A stretch of DNA of 34,758 nt from Phycisphaerae bacterium (GCA_016782885.1 JADHXQ010000052.1:1-34758); one strand, 5' to 3'; numbered from the stretch's first letter, positions 1 through 8,814 are shown. Made by a program: numbers and translations. The notes: generated by a model from the letters alone, not told the origin.

Positions 1-2107
1 GGACGGCGCCGGCGTGGCTTTGCAGGAGCATTTCGGCGATACCCGCCGGTCCGCCGAAGTTCGCGTCGATCTCGAATGGCAGCGGGCGCCCCGACCAGCA
101 CTGGTCGAACATGTTGGGGTTCATGTTGTCGCCGAGCAGTTTCGCCAGCGCCTGGTATGAACGCTCGCGATCGCCCAGGCGGGCCCAGAGATTCACCTGC
201 CAGCCAAGCGACCATCCGACGTTGCCCATCCCGCGATGGAGCAGGCTCGTGCGGCAGGCGTCCGCGAGTTTCGGCGTCCCGGGCGTGATCTCGCTGCCGG
301 GATGAAGGCCCCACATGTGCGACAGGTGGCGGTGATGGTTCTTCGGATCGTCAACGTCCTCCAGCCACTCCTGGAGCTGCCCGTGTTTGCCGATCCTGTT
401 CGGTGCGATACGGGCGCGCATATCCGTCAACTTGCGGCGGAGGTCCTCGTCAACGCCCAGGATCTTCCCCGACTCGATCACCCATCCAAACAGCGAGCGG
501 ATGATCTGGTGGTCCATCGTCGGGCCCATCACCAGCCCGCCGTTCTCCGGCGAGTTCGACGGGCCCGAGATCAGCCACTTCCTGTCGCCGCGCGGGTCGG
601 TCATCAGGTAGTCGGCGAAGAAGATCGCGGCGCCCTTCATCAGCGGATAGGCCCGCTTTGCGAGAAACTCCCTGTCGCCGCTGAACTGGTATCGCCACCA
701 CAAATGCTGACACAACCACGCCCCTCCAGTCGGCCAGATACCGTGGTTCGAAGCGTTGATCGGCGCGCTGCCCCGCCAGATGTCCGTGTTGTGGTGCAGG
801 ACCCAACCGCGGCAGTTGTAGAAGGTTTTGGCGGTCTTGGCGCCGGTTGCGGAAACGTCTTCGAGCATCTTGAACAGCGGCTCGGCGCATTCGCCAAGGC
901 CCGTGGTCTCAGCCGGCCAGTAGTTCATCTCGGTGTTTATGTTGACCGTGTACTTGCTGCCCCAGGGCGGTTTGAGTGTATGGCTCCAGAGTCCCTGCAG
1001 GTTTGCAGGCTGGCCCGGCGAACGGCTCGATGCGATCAGCAGATATCGCCCGTACTGGAAGAACAAAGCGGCCAGGTCCGGATCGCCGCTTTCTTTGAAG
1101 TCGGCGATGCGCTGCGGAGTTGTCTTGTCGACGGTTTTGGCAGGCCCCAGGTCGATCGTTACGCGGTCGAAGAGCTTGCGGTAATCGGCGATGTGGGCTT
1201 TTCGTATCGCGTCGTACGACTTGTCGCCGACGATCGTCAGGCATGCTTTCGTCCGTACGGAGGGATCGGCTGATACGTCTTTGTAATTCTTGTAGTTCGT
1301 CGCACCGGCCAGGATCAGCACGGCTGAATCCGCGGCGGCGATGCTGACGCCTTCGTCGGTGACGGTAAGTTTCCCGCCCGTCGCAGCCGCTTTGAGGCGC
1401 GCCTCGAACTTCATGACGCTCGGGACTTTCATCCGGCTTCGCTGGGTGATGCGCCCTTGCAGCGAGAGGGTGGTATCGTCGCTGCGGATGGTCTTGCTTT
1501 CGGTATGGAGCGTGGTGAGTTTGGCGCCGAACGTGATGCGTCCCGGTTTGTCGCAGGTGATCCGAACTGCGATGATCTGGTCGGGATGGCTGGCGATTAC
1601 TTCCCGCGTGAATGTCGCGTCACCGACGCGATAGCTGACGCTCGCGACGGCCTGGGAGATGTCCAACTCGCGGCGATAGCTCTTTGTTTCGTACTTATCG
1701 TGCCCGTCGAAGGTCAGCACCAGGTCGCCAAGCGGCTGGTAGTCTTCCTGGCGGAGAGGGACGCTCATGAAGTGCTGAGAGGCGAGTTTATCGGCCTCTT
1801 TCTGTTTGCCGTCCAGAAGGAGCTTGCGGATCTGCGGCAGGTATCCGGACGCCCCGGCGTGCTGGTAGTCCATCGGCCGGCCGGTCCAGAGCGAATCCTC
1901 GTTGACCTGGATCCGGGCGACATCCGCCCCGCCGAACACCATACCGCCGAGCCGCCCATTGCCGATCGGCAGGGCCTCGACCCATCTTTTTGCCGGCGCG
2001 GAGTACCGGAGCACGCGGTTCCTGTCGGCTGCAGCAGCCGTTGCGCCCATCATCGTAAGCCCCAGCAAGGCGACAGTGATCCGCAAGCCTCGCCACCGAT
2101 CGATCAT
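1..2107 (-). CDS. GH95 family alpha-L-fucosidase, exported, 3' end cut by window edge
   Basis: GH95 enzymes hydrolyse alpha-1,2-linked L-fucose (some act on L-galactose) by inversion. Reading the minus strand from 2107 gives 702 codons with no stop, so the C-terminus lies outside the window. Residues 1 to about 28 are a signal peptide (MIDRWRGLRITVALLG..., ending in an alanine run). It is followed by the typical GH95 N-terminus with ALPIGNGRLGGMVFGG and NEDSLWTGRP. The catalytic-domain signatures are all present: N-I-N at 389-391 in NINTEMNYWPAE, Glu521 in SPEN, HRHLSHMWGLHPG, and Asp681 in DANFGGPAG. These match the two Asn, the general-acid Glu and the Asp of the characterised bifidobacterial enzyme AfcA. 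An AAGGAG ribosome site lies about 8 nt before the ATG. The gene starts 13 bp after the GH36-like gene, so they are almost certainly co-transcribed. Substrate beyond fucoside is inferred. Confidence 0.93.
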   Translation of the reverse strand, partial: MIDRWRGLRITVALLGLTMMGATAAAADRNRVLRYSAPAKRWVEALPIGNGRLGGMVFGGADVARIQVNEDSLWTGRPMDYQHAGASGYLPQIRKLLLDGKQKEADKLASQHFMSVPLRQEDYQPLGDLVLTFDGHDKYETKSYRRELDISQAVASVSYRVGDATFTREVIASHPDQIIAVRITCDKPGRITFGAKLTTLHTESKTIRSDDTTLSLQGRITQRSRMKVPSVMKFEARLKAAATGGKLTVTDEGVSIAAADSAVLILAGATNYKNYKDVSADPSVRTKACLTIVGDKSYDAIRKAHIADYRKLFDRVTIDLGPAKTVDKTTPQRIADFKESGDPDLAALFFQYGRYLLIASSRSPGQPANLQGLWSHTLKPPWGSKYTVNINTEMNYWPAETTGLGECAEPLFKMLEDVSATGAKTAKTFYNCRGWVLHHNTDIWRGSAPINASNHGIWPTGGAWLCQHLWWRYQFSGDREFLAKRAYPLMKGAAIFFADYLMTDPRGDRKWLISGPSNSPENGGLVMGPTMDHQIIRSLFGWVIESGKILGVDEDLRRKLTDMRARIAPNRIGKHGQLQEWLEDVDDPKNHHRHLSHMWGLHPGSEITPGTPKLADACRTSLLHRGMGNVGWSLGWQVNLWARLGDRERSYQALAKLLGDNMNPNMFDQCWSGRPLPFEIDANFGGPAGIAEMLLQSHAGAV

Positions 2108-2120
2108 ATTCGTGCTCCTT

Positions 2121-4541
2121 CTATTTTCTTTTGGCGGTATACTTGCCTTCGATGTCCAGCGTGTTGGCGTCCTTGAGAACGTGGCGACCCGCGCCGGGGA
2201 TGTCCACGATCTTCTCGTTGACAACCGTAAAAGATTTCTTCCAGTGGTCATTACCGTTCCGTTTGAGAAGGCAGTATCCGTCTTTGGTGAACTGGCGAGT
2301 CCAGATGTTTTTACCGAGTTTGTATTCCCATACGCCCAGGATTGCGTGTTTGCCTATGGGAACCGCCTTGGCGGGAGGCAGCGGTTTGGGACCTTCGGTC
2401 CTGGTCTGCAGCGCCTTTAGAACCGACCAGTCCTTGATGCCCTTGTCGAAGTTCAGGATCCTGATCTCACTCGGTTTAAGCTCGATGGAGACCTTGTCGC
2501 CATACTTGTACTTCTTTTCAAGCCCTTCGAGGCTGTCGGCCAGGGGTGATGTGAGATTAAACGTCCCGCCGCCGGGGAGCAGGCCAAATGCCCGGTCGAG
2601 AGTGAAGCTGTATTTCTTAGCCTCGGACATTGGATTGTGAATGGAGACATACCCCCGCTCGGCGCCCCAGGCGGTATATCCGTAGACCTCCCTTGCGGGA
2701 TCGCCGCCGTGCATGCGGGATCGCTTGAATGTCGGGAACACGTCGTGTGCCCAGTGCAGGCCTTCAGCCAGCACGTCCCAGTCGTAATCCTTCAGTGCGG
2801 CCGGCTTGATGTAAAGCTCGATGAACCCCGTACCGCGCGACATGTTCATGTAGAGGTACTTGCGGAATACTTCCTTTGTCTCGCCGGTCCTTCGTTTCTT
2901 CGGCTCGTGGTTGAAGATCGCGTGCATCGGGAACTGCGTGTTCTCCTTGTTCCATATCTCGTAGTACCTGCCGTCGCGATAGACCAGTTCCCTGGTCCTG
3001 CTGGACCCGCCGGCCGCGTCGCCGGCGTTAATCATCCAGACCGAATCGATGTACATCAACCACCACGAACTCAGGTACGCCCCGTTAGAGATAACGATAT
3101 ACACGTCCGGATTCACGCGGGCCATCTCGCTGAATATCCGCATCAACCGCTCGGTCCCGGCCACCAGGTAATAGGTCTTCAACTCATCGTATTTGGCGTC
3201 GTTGAGCGCCGCATCGCCGGACTTCATGTCACCCAGCTTCAACTGCGGCATGTGCGGGATACCATACTTGTCGCCGTGCAGCTCGAAGTTGCGGGTGTTG
3301 AGGTGCCCGAACAGACCGTCGAGCTTGAAGTACGAAACGCCCAGTCTCGCCAGCTCCACCATGCGGGCTTCCAGCAGTTTCATGTATTTCGGTCCCGCCA
3401 GCGACATCCAGTTGTCCAGGGCCTCGAACCCCTTGGCCCGATACCCGCCGACCGCGCGGGATGCCCCGAACAGGCAGCCCGGGCTTAACCACAATCCCAG
3501 GCGGGAATCGGCGGCTTTGACTGTGGCGCGGCTGGTGGCGAAATCGGTGTCGAACTTGGAGTTGCCCTGCCATGCCTTTACCGTCCAGTCCTTGCGCGCA
3601 TCCTGCCAGCCATCGTCGATAACGTACGCCCTCAGCGGTTTGGTTCCGCGCTCGGTAACGAGCTTCTTGTGGATCAGGTTGACGCTGTCGCGGAAGGATT
3701 CCTTCCTGACGCCCCGCCCGGTGTCGAACCAGGTATTGTACTGCGTCTGGAGGCGCAGCGGGCGAATGCGGATGCGATCGATGTAGGCGAAGAATGCGTC
3801 GGTGTTGAACTTCGGGTCGTCCGATACGCCGACAACCGCCCGGTAGGTTTTGTATGGCGTGCCGGCCTCGATCCGGCGTCCCCAGAGATACCCGCACCGC
3901 AGCGTCTTGTCTTTTACGAAGTTGTACGACGCGGGGAACTCGACGCCCCAGAACGTCCCGCTCTTTGTGGTGTAGAGCGGTTGGCCGAGCCCGGGGCTCC
4001 ATTTTCCGCGCGCGTAGATGGCTTTGATCTTGTACGGCTGGGATGCGTCTTCCATGGCAATCGAGTCAACGTCGATCCGCTCGAGCGTCACCGGTTTGCC
4101 CGACGTAACGATCAACTGTTTGCGCAGGTAGAAATCGTCGGCGCCAAGCTCGTAGCGGACATCGACGGTGAGCTTGTGTTTCGCGTTTTCCAGGACAAAC
4201 GAAATCCCCTTACCGCCATTGAGTACGTATTGTTTGGACGCCTTGAACTTGAAGTCCGCCGACGTCAGGGCAACATCAGTTCCGGTAGTATGCGCGCCAT
4301 CGGATATCCGCAGCTCGAACTCATTGCATGAAAGCGGCGCAGCTTTGGTATCGGCGAGTTTGTTTACGATCGACGTAGTCCTGAGGCGTCCCCCTTCAAC
4401 GCTCAGCACCCGCTCAAGAGAATCGTTAGCGATACGATAAGTCTTCTCACCAACCGTCTCGACAGTAACCGAAGCCCCGCGGGCGGTCAGGGTCAAACAC
4501 AAGACAACCAACACCGCGATCAGACGACATCTAACACTCAT
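2121..4541 (-). CDS. Exported clan GH-D (GH36/GH27-like) glycosidase, probable alpha-galactosidase type
   Basis: 806 residues with an N-terminal signal peptide (hydrophobic stretch at about 6-22, cleavage near ARGA). A beta-sandwich-like N-terminal half is followed by a TIM-barrel region. The barrel contains VIDDGWQDARKDW, then YFKLDGLFG, where Asp408 is in the position of the GH36/GH27 catalytic nucleophile. It continues into DSVWMINAGDAA, where the acid/base Asp would be expected. A short C-terminal domain (about 735-806, starting ILGVWEYK) looks like an appended beta domain not typical of GH36. The start ATG has AAGGGA 5 nt upstream. It lies directly upstream of the GH95 fucosidase (13 bp gap), so both act on the same exported glycan pathway. 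Clan membership is fairly clear; the exact sugar specificity is not readable from sequence. Confidence 0.8.
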   Translation of the reverse strand: MSVRCRLIAVLVVLCLTLTARGASVTVETVGEKTYRIANDSLERVLSVEGGRLRTTSIVNKLADTKAAPLSCNEFELRISDGAHTTGTDVALTSADFKFKASKQYVLNGGKGISFVLENAKHKLTVDVRYELGADDFYLRKQLIVTSGKPVTLERIDVDSIAMEDASQPYKIKAIYARGKWSPGLGQPLYTTKSGTFWGVEFPASYNFVKDKTLRCGYLWGRRIEAGTPYKTYRAVVGVSDDPKFNTDAFFAYIDRIRIRPLRLQTQYNTWFDTGRGVRKESFRDSVNLIHKKLVTERGTKPLRAYVIDDGWQDARKDWTVKAWQGNSKFDTDFATSRATVKAADSRLGLWLSPGCLFGASRAVGGYRAKGFEALDNWMSLAGPKYMKLLEARMVELARLGVSYFKLDGLFGHLNTRNFELHGDKYGIPHMPQLKLGDMKSGDAALNDAKYDELKTYYLVAGTERLMRIFSEMARVNPDVYIVISNGAYLSSWWLMYIDSVWMINAGDAAGGSSRTRELVYRDGRYYEIWNKENTQFPMHAIFNHEPKKRRTGETKEVFRKYLYMNMSRGTGFIELYIKPAALKDYDWDVLAEGLHWAHDVFPTFKRSRMHGGDPAREVYGYTAWGAERGYVSIHNPMSEAKKYSFTLDRAFGLLPGGGTFNLTSPLADSLEGLEKKYKYGDKVSIELKPSEIRILNFDKGIKDWSVLKALQTRTEGPKPLPPAKAVPIGKHAILGVWEYKLGKNIWTRQFTKDGYCLLKRNGNDHWKKSFTVVNEKIVDIPGAGRHVLKDANTLDIEGKYTAKRK

Positions 4542-4578
4542 GACAATCCCTTCAATTCAGCAGATTCAGAAGTGCGCC

Positions 4579-4608
4579 AGAATACCGCCTGTCGCCCTAT
4601 TCGGGCAA
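4579..4608 (-). promoter_or_regulatory. Putative sigma70-like promoter for the GH36-like/GH95 operon
   Basis: On the minus strand TTGCCC (4608-4603) and TATTCT (4584-4579) are separated by 18 bp, about 40 bp upstream of the start at 4541 and just after the terminator of the preceding gene. The match to consensus is moderate. Confidence 0.4.
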
Positions 4609-4616
4609 GGATATAC

Positions 4617-4654
4617 AAAAACCACGGGCTGCGGTTTTCGCCGCAGCCCGTGGT
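4617..4654 (-). terminator. Rho-independent terminator of the first Gfo/Idh/MocA gene
   Basis: A perfect 14-bp stem (4621-4634 paired with 4641-4654, arm ACCACGGGCTGCGG) with a 6-nt loop is followed on the minus strand by a run of five T. It lies 25 bp beyond the stop codon at 4679 and insulates the oxidoreductase gene from the glycosidase operon. Confidence 0.88.
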
Positions 4655-4678
4655 TGATCGATCGTCTGAGTCGATTCC

Positions 4679-6070
4679 TTACGCCATCTTGTAGTACTGC
4701 TCCCAGCCTTTGCGCGGGGGCGGTCCGACGAGCAGTTGGTTGGCGATCTTGTTGTTGGTTATCTGCCTGGTCTTGAGGTCGAACTCGAGTTCGCCGCCAA
4801 GCCGCTGGGCGATGCAGCCGAGGCAGAAGACCTGCGTCAGCACGCCGGAGATATCGAACGATGAACGAGTCTTCTCCTTGCCCATCGCCGACAGCAGGAA
4901 GTTCTGTGCGTGGTTGGACTGCTTGCCGGTGATCCGGGGCAGTTTGTCGCCAAGGTCCTTCCTCTTGGAGTCCGGGAAGATCGACAGCGTCGCCGAGTGC
5001 GTACCGCCGATGAAGTTCAATTCCTTACCGTACATAACCTTACCGCATCTGGGAATATTTCTGCCCTTGTCGAGATCCGCCGGTCTCGGGGGCTTGTTCT
5101 TCGTGCCGTCGTACCAGTTGATCTCCAGCGCCGGATGCTTGCCCCGGGCGGGGAAGTCGAAGCGGATCGTCGAACCCATCGGGAAGATGAGCTTTCTGCG
5201 CCCTTCGAGCTTGACGGCGGTGGTCTTGGTGGGCAGTCCGCATTCCAGGTAGCGGTGAATGGTGTCCAGCGTATGCGGACCCCAGTCGCCGAACGCTCCG
5301 TCGCCGTAGTCGAACCAGCTTCGCCAGTTGCCCGGATGGAGATACTTGCTGTAGGGATGCTCCGGAGCCGTACCGAGCCAGGTGTCCCAGTCCATAGTCT
5401 CGGGCTTTGTCTCGCTTTGCCATTCGTCAAACTTCCACGGATGCCAGCGGCGTCCGCTGTTCATGCAGGCGTCGACTTTGGTGATGTCCTTGATGATTCC
5501 GGCTTTTACCCACGTCTCGAACTGCATCGGGTTACTGCCGGAGTGTCCCTGGTTGCCCATCTGCGTGGCGACTTTGTACTTCTTCATCGCCGCGATCATC
5601 AGTTCGCATTCCTGGAACGTGTGGGCCAGGGGCTTCTCGACGTAAATGTGCTTGCCCTGCGACATCGCCAGCATCGAGATCGGGAAGTGCGCGTGGTCCG
5701 GAACGCCGATGGTCATCGCGTCGAAGGTCTTGGCGGCCTGGTCGAACATCTTGCGGAAGTCCTGGAACTTCGCGGCGTTCTTGAACTTCCCGCCCATTCG
5801 CTCGAGCGATCGCCCGTCGACGTCGCAAAGCGCCGTGACGTTGCACAGGCCCGTGCTGGCGTGCCAGTTCCCGATGCTGCCGCCGCGCGCGGCGCAACCG
5901 ACTATCGCCAGGTTTACCTTGTCGCTTGGCGCGGCGGGTTTGTCGGCGGAGTTTTTCGATTTCGCCACCACGTGGCTCGGCACGATACTGACCGCGGCGG
6001 CGGCTACCGTGCCTTTCAGGAGGGTACGACGCGCTATTCCAGTGGATGAAGACTGTGTTTTCTTTTCCAT
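4679..6070 (-). CDS. Tat-exported Gfo/Idh/MocA family oxidoreductase (copy A)
   Basis: 463 residues. The N-terminus carries a twin-arginine signal (ARRTLLKG, Arg14-Arg15, then an alanine-rich hydrophobic stretch ending near SHVVAK), implying export of a folded, cofactor-loaded protein. The Rossmann fold begins at about 53 (NLAIVGCAARGG), with the acidic beta2 end CDVDG, PDHAHF and the family hallmark EKPLAHT (EKP at 145-147). The C-terminal sugar-binding domain has GDWGPHTLDTIHRYLE, where the Asp and His of the family's catalytic region are present. Members oxidise or reduce sugar hydroxyls with NAD(P), often tightly bound. A GAAAGG ribosome site precedes the ATG. The gene is a tandem duplicate of the next one upstream (6254-7645). 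The sequence departs from it most in the Rossmann glycine loop (about 59-72) and a loop near 373-385. Substrate unknown; the neighbouring glycosidases suggest a glycan-derived sugar. Confidence 0.9.
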   Translation of the reverse strand: MEKKTQSSSTGIARRTLLKGTVAAAAVSIVPSHVVAKSKNSADKPAAPSDKVNLAIVGCAARGGSIGNWHASTGLCNVTALCDVDGRSLERMGGKFKNAAKFQDFRKMFDQAAKTFDAMTIGVPDHAHFPISMLAMSQGKHIYVEKPLAHTFQECELMIAAMKKYKVATQMGNQGHSGSNPMQFETWVKAGIIKDITKVDACMNSGRRWHPWKFDEWQSETKPETMDWDTWLGTAPEHPYSKYLHPGNWRSWFDYGDGAFGDWGPHTLDTIHRYLECGLPTKTTAVKLEGRRKLIFPMGSTIRFDFPARGKHPALEINWYDGTKNKPPRPADLDKGRNIPRCGKVMYGKELNFIGGTHSATLSIFPDSKRKDLGDKLPRITGKQSNHAQNFLLSAMGKEKTRSSFDISGVLTQVFCLGCIAQRLGGELEFDLKTRQITNNKIANQLLVGPPPRKGWEQYYKMA

Positions 6071-6119
6071 GTTTATGACCTTTCAAGATTCTCTTTATTA
6101 GCGGGCTGGGACGAAGCAT

Positions 6120-6148
6120 ATACTATCATAATTGCGCGCTTTGCCCAA
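6120..6148 (-). promoter_or_regulatory. Weak putative promoter for Gfo/Idh/MocA copy A
   Basis: TTGGGC (6148-6143) and TAGTAT (6125-6120) on the minus strand with 17 bp between them, about 50 bp before the start at 6070. Each box matches consensus only partly; it is proposed because a strong terminator separates this gene from copy B. Confidence 0.3.
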
Positions 6149-6183
6149 GGATAGAATCACTGAATTGCGGTCAATATCAGCAG

Positions 6184-6230
6184 GCATAGAAAACCGCGGG
6201 CTGCGGTTTTCTATGCCGCAGCCCGCGGTT
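6184..6230 (-). terminator. Terminator of Gfo/Idh/MocA copy B, with overlapping alternative hairpin
   Basis: A perfect 15-bp stem (6192-6206 with 6216-6230, arm AACCGCGGGCTGCGG) is followed on the minus strand by TTTT and lies 23 bp after the stop at 6254. Overlapping it is a second perfect 14-bp inverted repeat (6184-6197 with 6203-6216, arm GCATAGAAAACCGC, 5-nt loop) that shares the central arm, so only one can form at a time. The first stem is closely related in sequence to the terminator at 4617-4654. Confidence 0.85.
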
Positions 6231-6253
6231 GATTGATCGTCTGAATCGATCGG

Positions 6254-7645
6254 TTACGCCATCTTGTAGTACTGCTCCCATCCCTTTCGCGGGGGCGGGC
6301 CCGCGAGCAGTTGATTGGCGACCTTGTTATTGGTTATCTGCCTGGTCTTGAGATCGAACTCCAGTTCGCCGCCGAGCCGCTGGGCGATGCATCCGAGGCA
6401 GAACACCTGCGTCAACACGCCGGAGATGTCGAACGACGAATGACACTTCTCTTTGCCCATCGCCGACAGCAGGAAGTTCTGGTAGTGGTTGGACTGCTTA
6501 CCGGTGATCCGGGGCAGCGTGCTCTTGACTTCCTGCATCCTGGTCTCGGGGAAGATCGACAGCGTAGAACCATGTGTACCGCCGACGAAGTTCAAATCCT
6601 TACCGTAAATGACTTTTCCGCAGGCGGGCACGTTTCTTCCCTTGTCCATATCCGCCGGACGCGGGGGTTTGTTCTTCGTACCATCGTACCAGTTGATCTC
6701 CAGCGCCGGATGAACTCCGCGGGCCGGGAAATCGAAGCGGATCGTCGAACCCATCGGGAAGATGAGTTTGCGGGGGCCTATGATTTTGACCGCGGTGATC
6801 TTGGTCGGAAGTCCGCATTCCAGGTAGCGGTGGATGGTGTCCAGCGTGTGGGGGCCCCAGTCGCCGAACGCGCCGTCACCGTACTCGAACCAGCTCCGCC
6901 AGTTGCCCGGATGCAGATACTTGCTGTAGGGGTGCTCCGGGGCCGTGCCCAGCCAGGTGTCCCAATCCATCGTGTCGGGCTTCGGCTCGCTCTGCCATTC
7001 GTCGAACTTCCACGGATGCCACCGCCGCCCCTTGTTCATGCAGGCGTCGACCTTGGTGACGCCTTTGATGATTCCGGCTTTGACCCAGGCTTCAAACTGC
7101 ATCGGGTTGTTTCCGGAGTGCCCCTGGTTGCCCATCTGCGTGGCGACCTTGTACTTCTTCATCGCGGCCATCATCAGATCGCATTCATTGAACGTGTGGG
7201 CCAGGGGCTTCTCAACGTAAATGTGCTTGCCCTGCGACATCGCCAGCATCGAGATCGGGAAGTGAGCGTGGTCCGGAATGCCGATAGTCAGGGCGTCGAA
7301 GGTTTTGCCCGCCTTGTCGAACATCTTGCGGAAGTCCTGGAACTTGGCGGCATCCTTGAACTTTCCGCCCATCCGCTCAAGCGATTTACCGTCGACATCG
7401 CACAGCGCCGTGACGTTGCACAGGCCCGTACGGGAATGCTGCGTCCCAATACCGCCCCCCTGGTTGGCGCAGCCCACTATGGCTAGATTAATCTTGTCGC
7501 TGGGGGCCGGACCCTTGTCTTTCGAGTTTTTCGATTTCGCCACCACGTGGCTTGGCACGACGCTGACGGCAGCGGCCGCAAGCGTACCTTTCAGGAAAGT
7601 ACGACGTGCTATACTATTGGACGAAGACTGTGTTTTCTTTTCCAT
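6254..7645 (-). CDS. Tat-exported Gfo/Idh/MocA family oxidoreductase (copy B)
   Basis: 463 residues, aligning with copy A end to end without gaps and about 87% identical by eye. It has the same twin-arginine leader (ARRTFLKG), Rossmann start NLAIVGC at 53-59, EKPLAHT at 145-151 and GDWGPHTLDTIHRYLE. The glycine-loop segment reads NQGGGIG instead of AARGGSIG, so cofactor or substrate preference may differ from copy A. The ATG is preceded by GAAAGG in nearly the same context as copy A, showing that the duplication included the ribosome site as well as the downstream terminator. It has its own upstream promoter and its own terminator, so the two copies can be expressed separately. Function as an exported sugar oxidoreductase is from family knowledge; the substrate is not known. 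Confidence 0.9.
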   Translation of the reverse strand: MEKKTQSSSNSIARRTFLKGTLAAAAVSVVPSHVVAKSKNSKDKGPAPSDKINLAIVGCANQGGGIGTQHSRTGLCNVTALCDVDGKSLERMGGKFKDAAKFQDFRKMFDKAGKTFDALTIGIPDHAHFPISMLAMSQGKHIYVEKPLAHTFNECDLMMAAMKKYKVATQMGNQGHSGNNPMQFEAWVKAGIIKGVTKVDACMNKGRRWHPWKFDEWQSEPKPDTMDWDTWLGTAPEHPYSKYLHPGNWRSWFEYGDGAFGDWGPHTLDTIHRYLECGLPTKITAVKIIGPRKLIFPMGSTIRFDFPARGVHPALEINWYDGTKNKPPRPADMDKGRNVPACGKVIYGKDLNFVGGTHGSTLSIFPETRMQEVKSTLPRITGKQSNHYQNFLLSAMGKEKCHSSFDISGVLTQVFCLGCIAQRLGGELEFDLKTRQITNNKVANQLLAGPPPRKGWEQYYKMA

Positions 7646-7729
7646 TTTTCTGACCTTTCAGGAGTTTCTTAATAGTTCCCTTTCAACGCCTCTCGTGGTG
7701 CGGCGGCCACGCCATGTGACCGGGTATGC

Positions 7730-7758
7730 ATTGTATCTCTCAGCGCCCGCCGGGACAA
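7730..7758 (-). promoter_or_regulatory. Putative sigma70-like promoter for Gfo/Idh/MocA copy B
   Basis: Minus-strand TTGTCC (7758-7753), 17 bp, then TACAAT (7735-7730), about 85 bp before the ATG at 7645. The -10 box matches consensus in five of six positions. Confidence 0.5.
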
Positions 7759-7802
7759 GGCGAATGCACGAAGATTGCAACCTACTGCGCGCCTCACGTC
7801 TT

Positions 7803-8750
7803 TTACTTCGGCTTCTCGGCGGCAAGACGCTTGGTTACGTAGGCCAACGACCGTTTCATGCTCTGGGCGATTTCGGATTTATCGTCTATGGCGATGCCTT
7901 GTTCAAGGGTCTTCCTGGCGCCGGGCAAATCGCCGGAATAGAACGTGTACATCGCCTTCATGCTGAGCAGCTTCTGCCTGGACTGACCGGTCACGGGATA
8001 CTGCTTTTCGATCGCGACGACTTTGGCGAGGCATTCGACGCCGAAGGCCTTGATTTTCGCAGGCTCGCGCGTACGAGGAGGTCGGATGTCGGACAGTTTG
8101 TCCATCGCGGTCAGAAAGTCATATTTGGTTTTCAGGCCGGCCTTGTCGTCCTTGTCCAGTTCGACAATTTGCTTGACCAGGTCGGTGCGGGTTCTGCGGA
8201 CCGAGTCGGGCATGGCGCTGATGGCCTTGTCGAGCAGTTTGGCCTTTTCGAGTCCCTTGGCCTTGTCGGCCTGGGCGATCAGCTTATCAAACGCCTTCCT
8301 TCCTTCAACCAGTGAATTGAGGTGCTCGATATACTTCTCGGGCCCGCCTGCGCGATATCCGGTCTTGGCGAAGATCTTGCCCTCGGCGTCCATCAGGAAA
8401 ATCGTCGGGTATCCGCGAACGCCGTACTTGTCGCGCAGCTTGTTGTTCTGCTCGATCAGCTTGGGCGTCATCTTCTTTTTTGACCTTGGGAAATCCAACT
8501 CGACCAGGATGAAGTTCTTCGGCGCCTCGGTCTTGAAGTGCTCCTTGCTGAAAACTTCCTTCTTGAGCCTGATGCACCAACCGCACCAGTCCGAACCGGT
8601 GAAGTCGACCAGCATGTACTTGCCCTGAGCCTTGGCGGAGGCCTTGGCGGCCTCAAAATCGGTCACCCATCCGTCGCCGGCAGCCAATGCCGCCGAACCG
8701 GTGACCATCAGAACCAGAACGGTTGCAATCGTCATCTTAGTGCTGTTCAT
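7803..8750 (-). CDS. Exported thioredoxin-fold protein with helical C-terminal region
   Basis: 315 residues from the ATG at 8750, which has AGGAG 7 nt upstream; an in-frame ATG 30 nt earlier lacks such a site. A signal peptide covers about residues 1-24 (ends AALAAG). The thioredoxin domain (about 28-145) has SDWCGWC with the redox pair Cys56-Cys59, and GYPTIFLMD supplying the cis-proline. This resembles the Thioredoxin_7/DsbD-gamma-like group found in planctomycetes. The remaining 170 residues are charged and helix-prone, TPR-like in feel, without a recognised domain. It probably acts in the periplasm on disulfides of exported proteins, or as a reductant. It is the first gene of the minus-strand island, has its own promoter, and points away from the NCS1 permease gene. 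Confidence 0.85.
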   Translation of the reverse strand: MNSTKMTIATVLVLMVTGSAALAAGDGWVTDFEAAKASAKAQGKYMLVDFTGSDWCGWCIRLKKEVFSKEHFKTEAPKNFILVELDFPRSKKKMTPKLIEQNNKLRDKYGVRGYPTIFLMDAEGKIFAKTGYRAGGPEKYIEHLNSLVEGRKAFDKLIAQADKAKGLEKAKLLDKAISAMPDSVRRTRTDLVKQIVELDKDDKAGLKTKYDFLTAMDKLSDIRPPRTREPAKIKAFGVECLAKVVAIEKQYPVTGQSRQKLLSMKAMYTFYSGDLPGARKTLEQGIAIDDKSEIAQSMKRSLAYVTKRLAAEKPK

Positions 8751-8814
8751 TAAACACTCCTGACGTCTTTGGTAAATCACCTTGGAAGGAATGGCGGCAC
8801 TTGCGACCGTCGGG

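Noticed and set aside
236..1273. A long open frame on the plus strand.
   Set aside because: It is antisense to the GH95 fucosidase, whose protein motifs are unmistakable; GC-rich codon bias creates long antisense frames.
4910..7486. Two long plus-strand open frames opposite the Gfo/Idh/MocA genes (4910-6049 and 6311-7486).
   Set aside because: Both are antisense mirror frames of the duplicated oxidoreductase genes and have no recognisable protein sequence.
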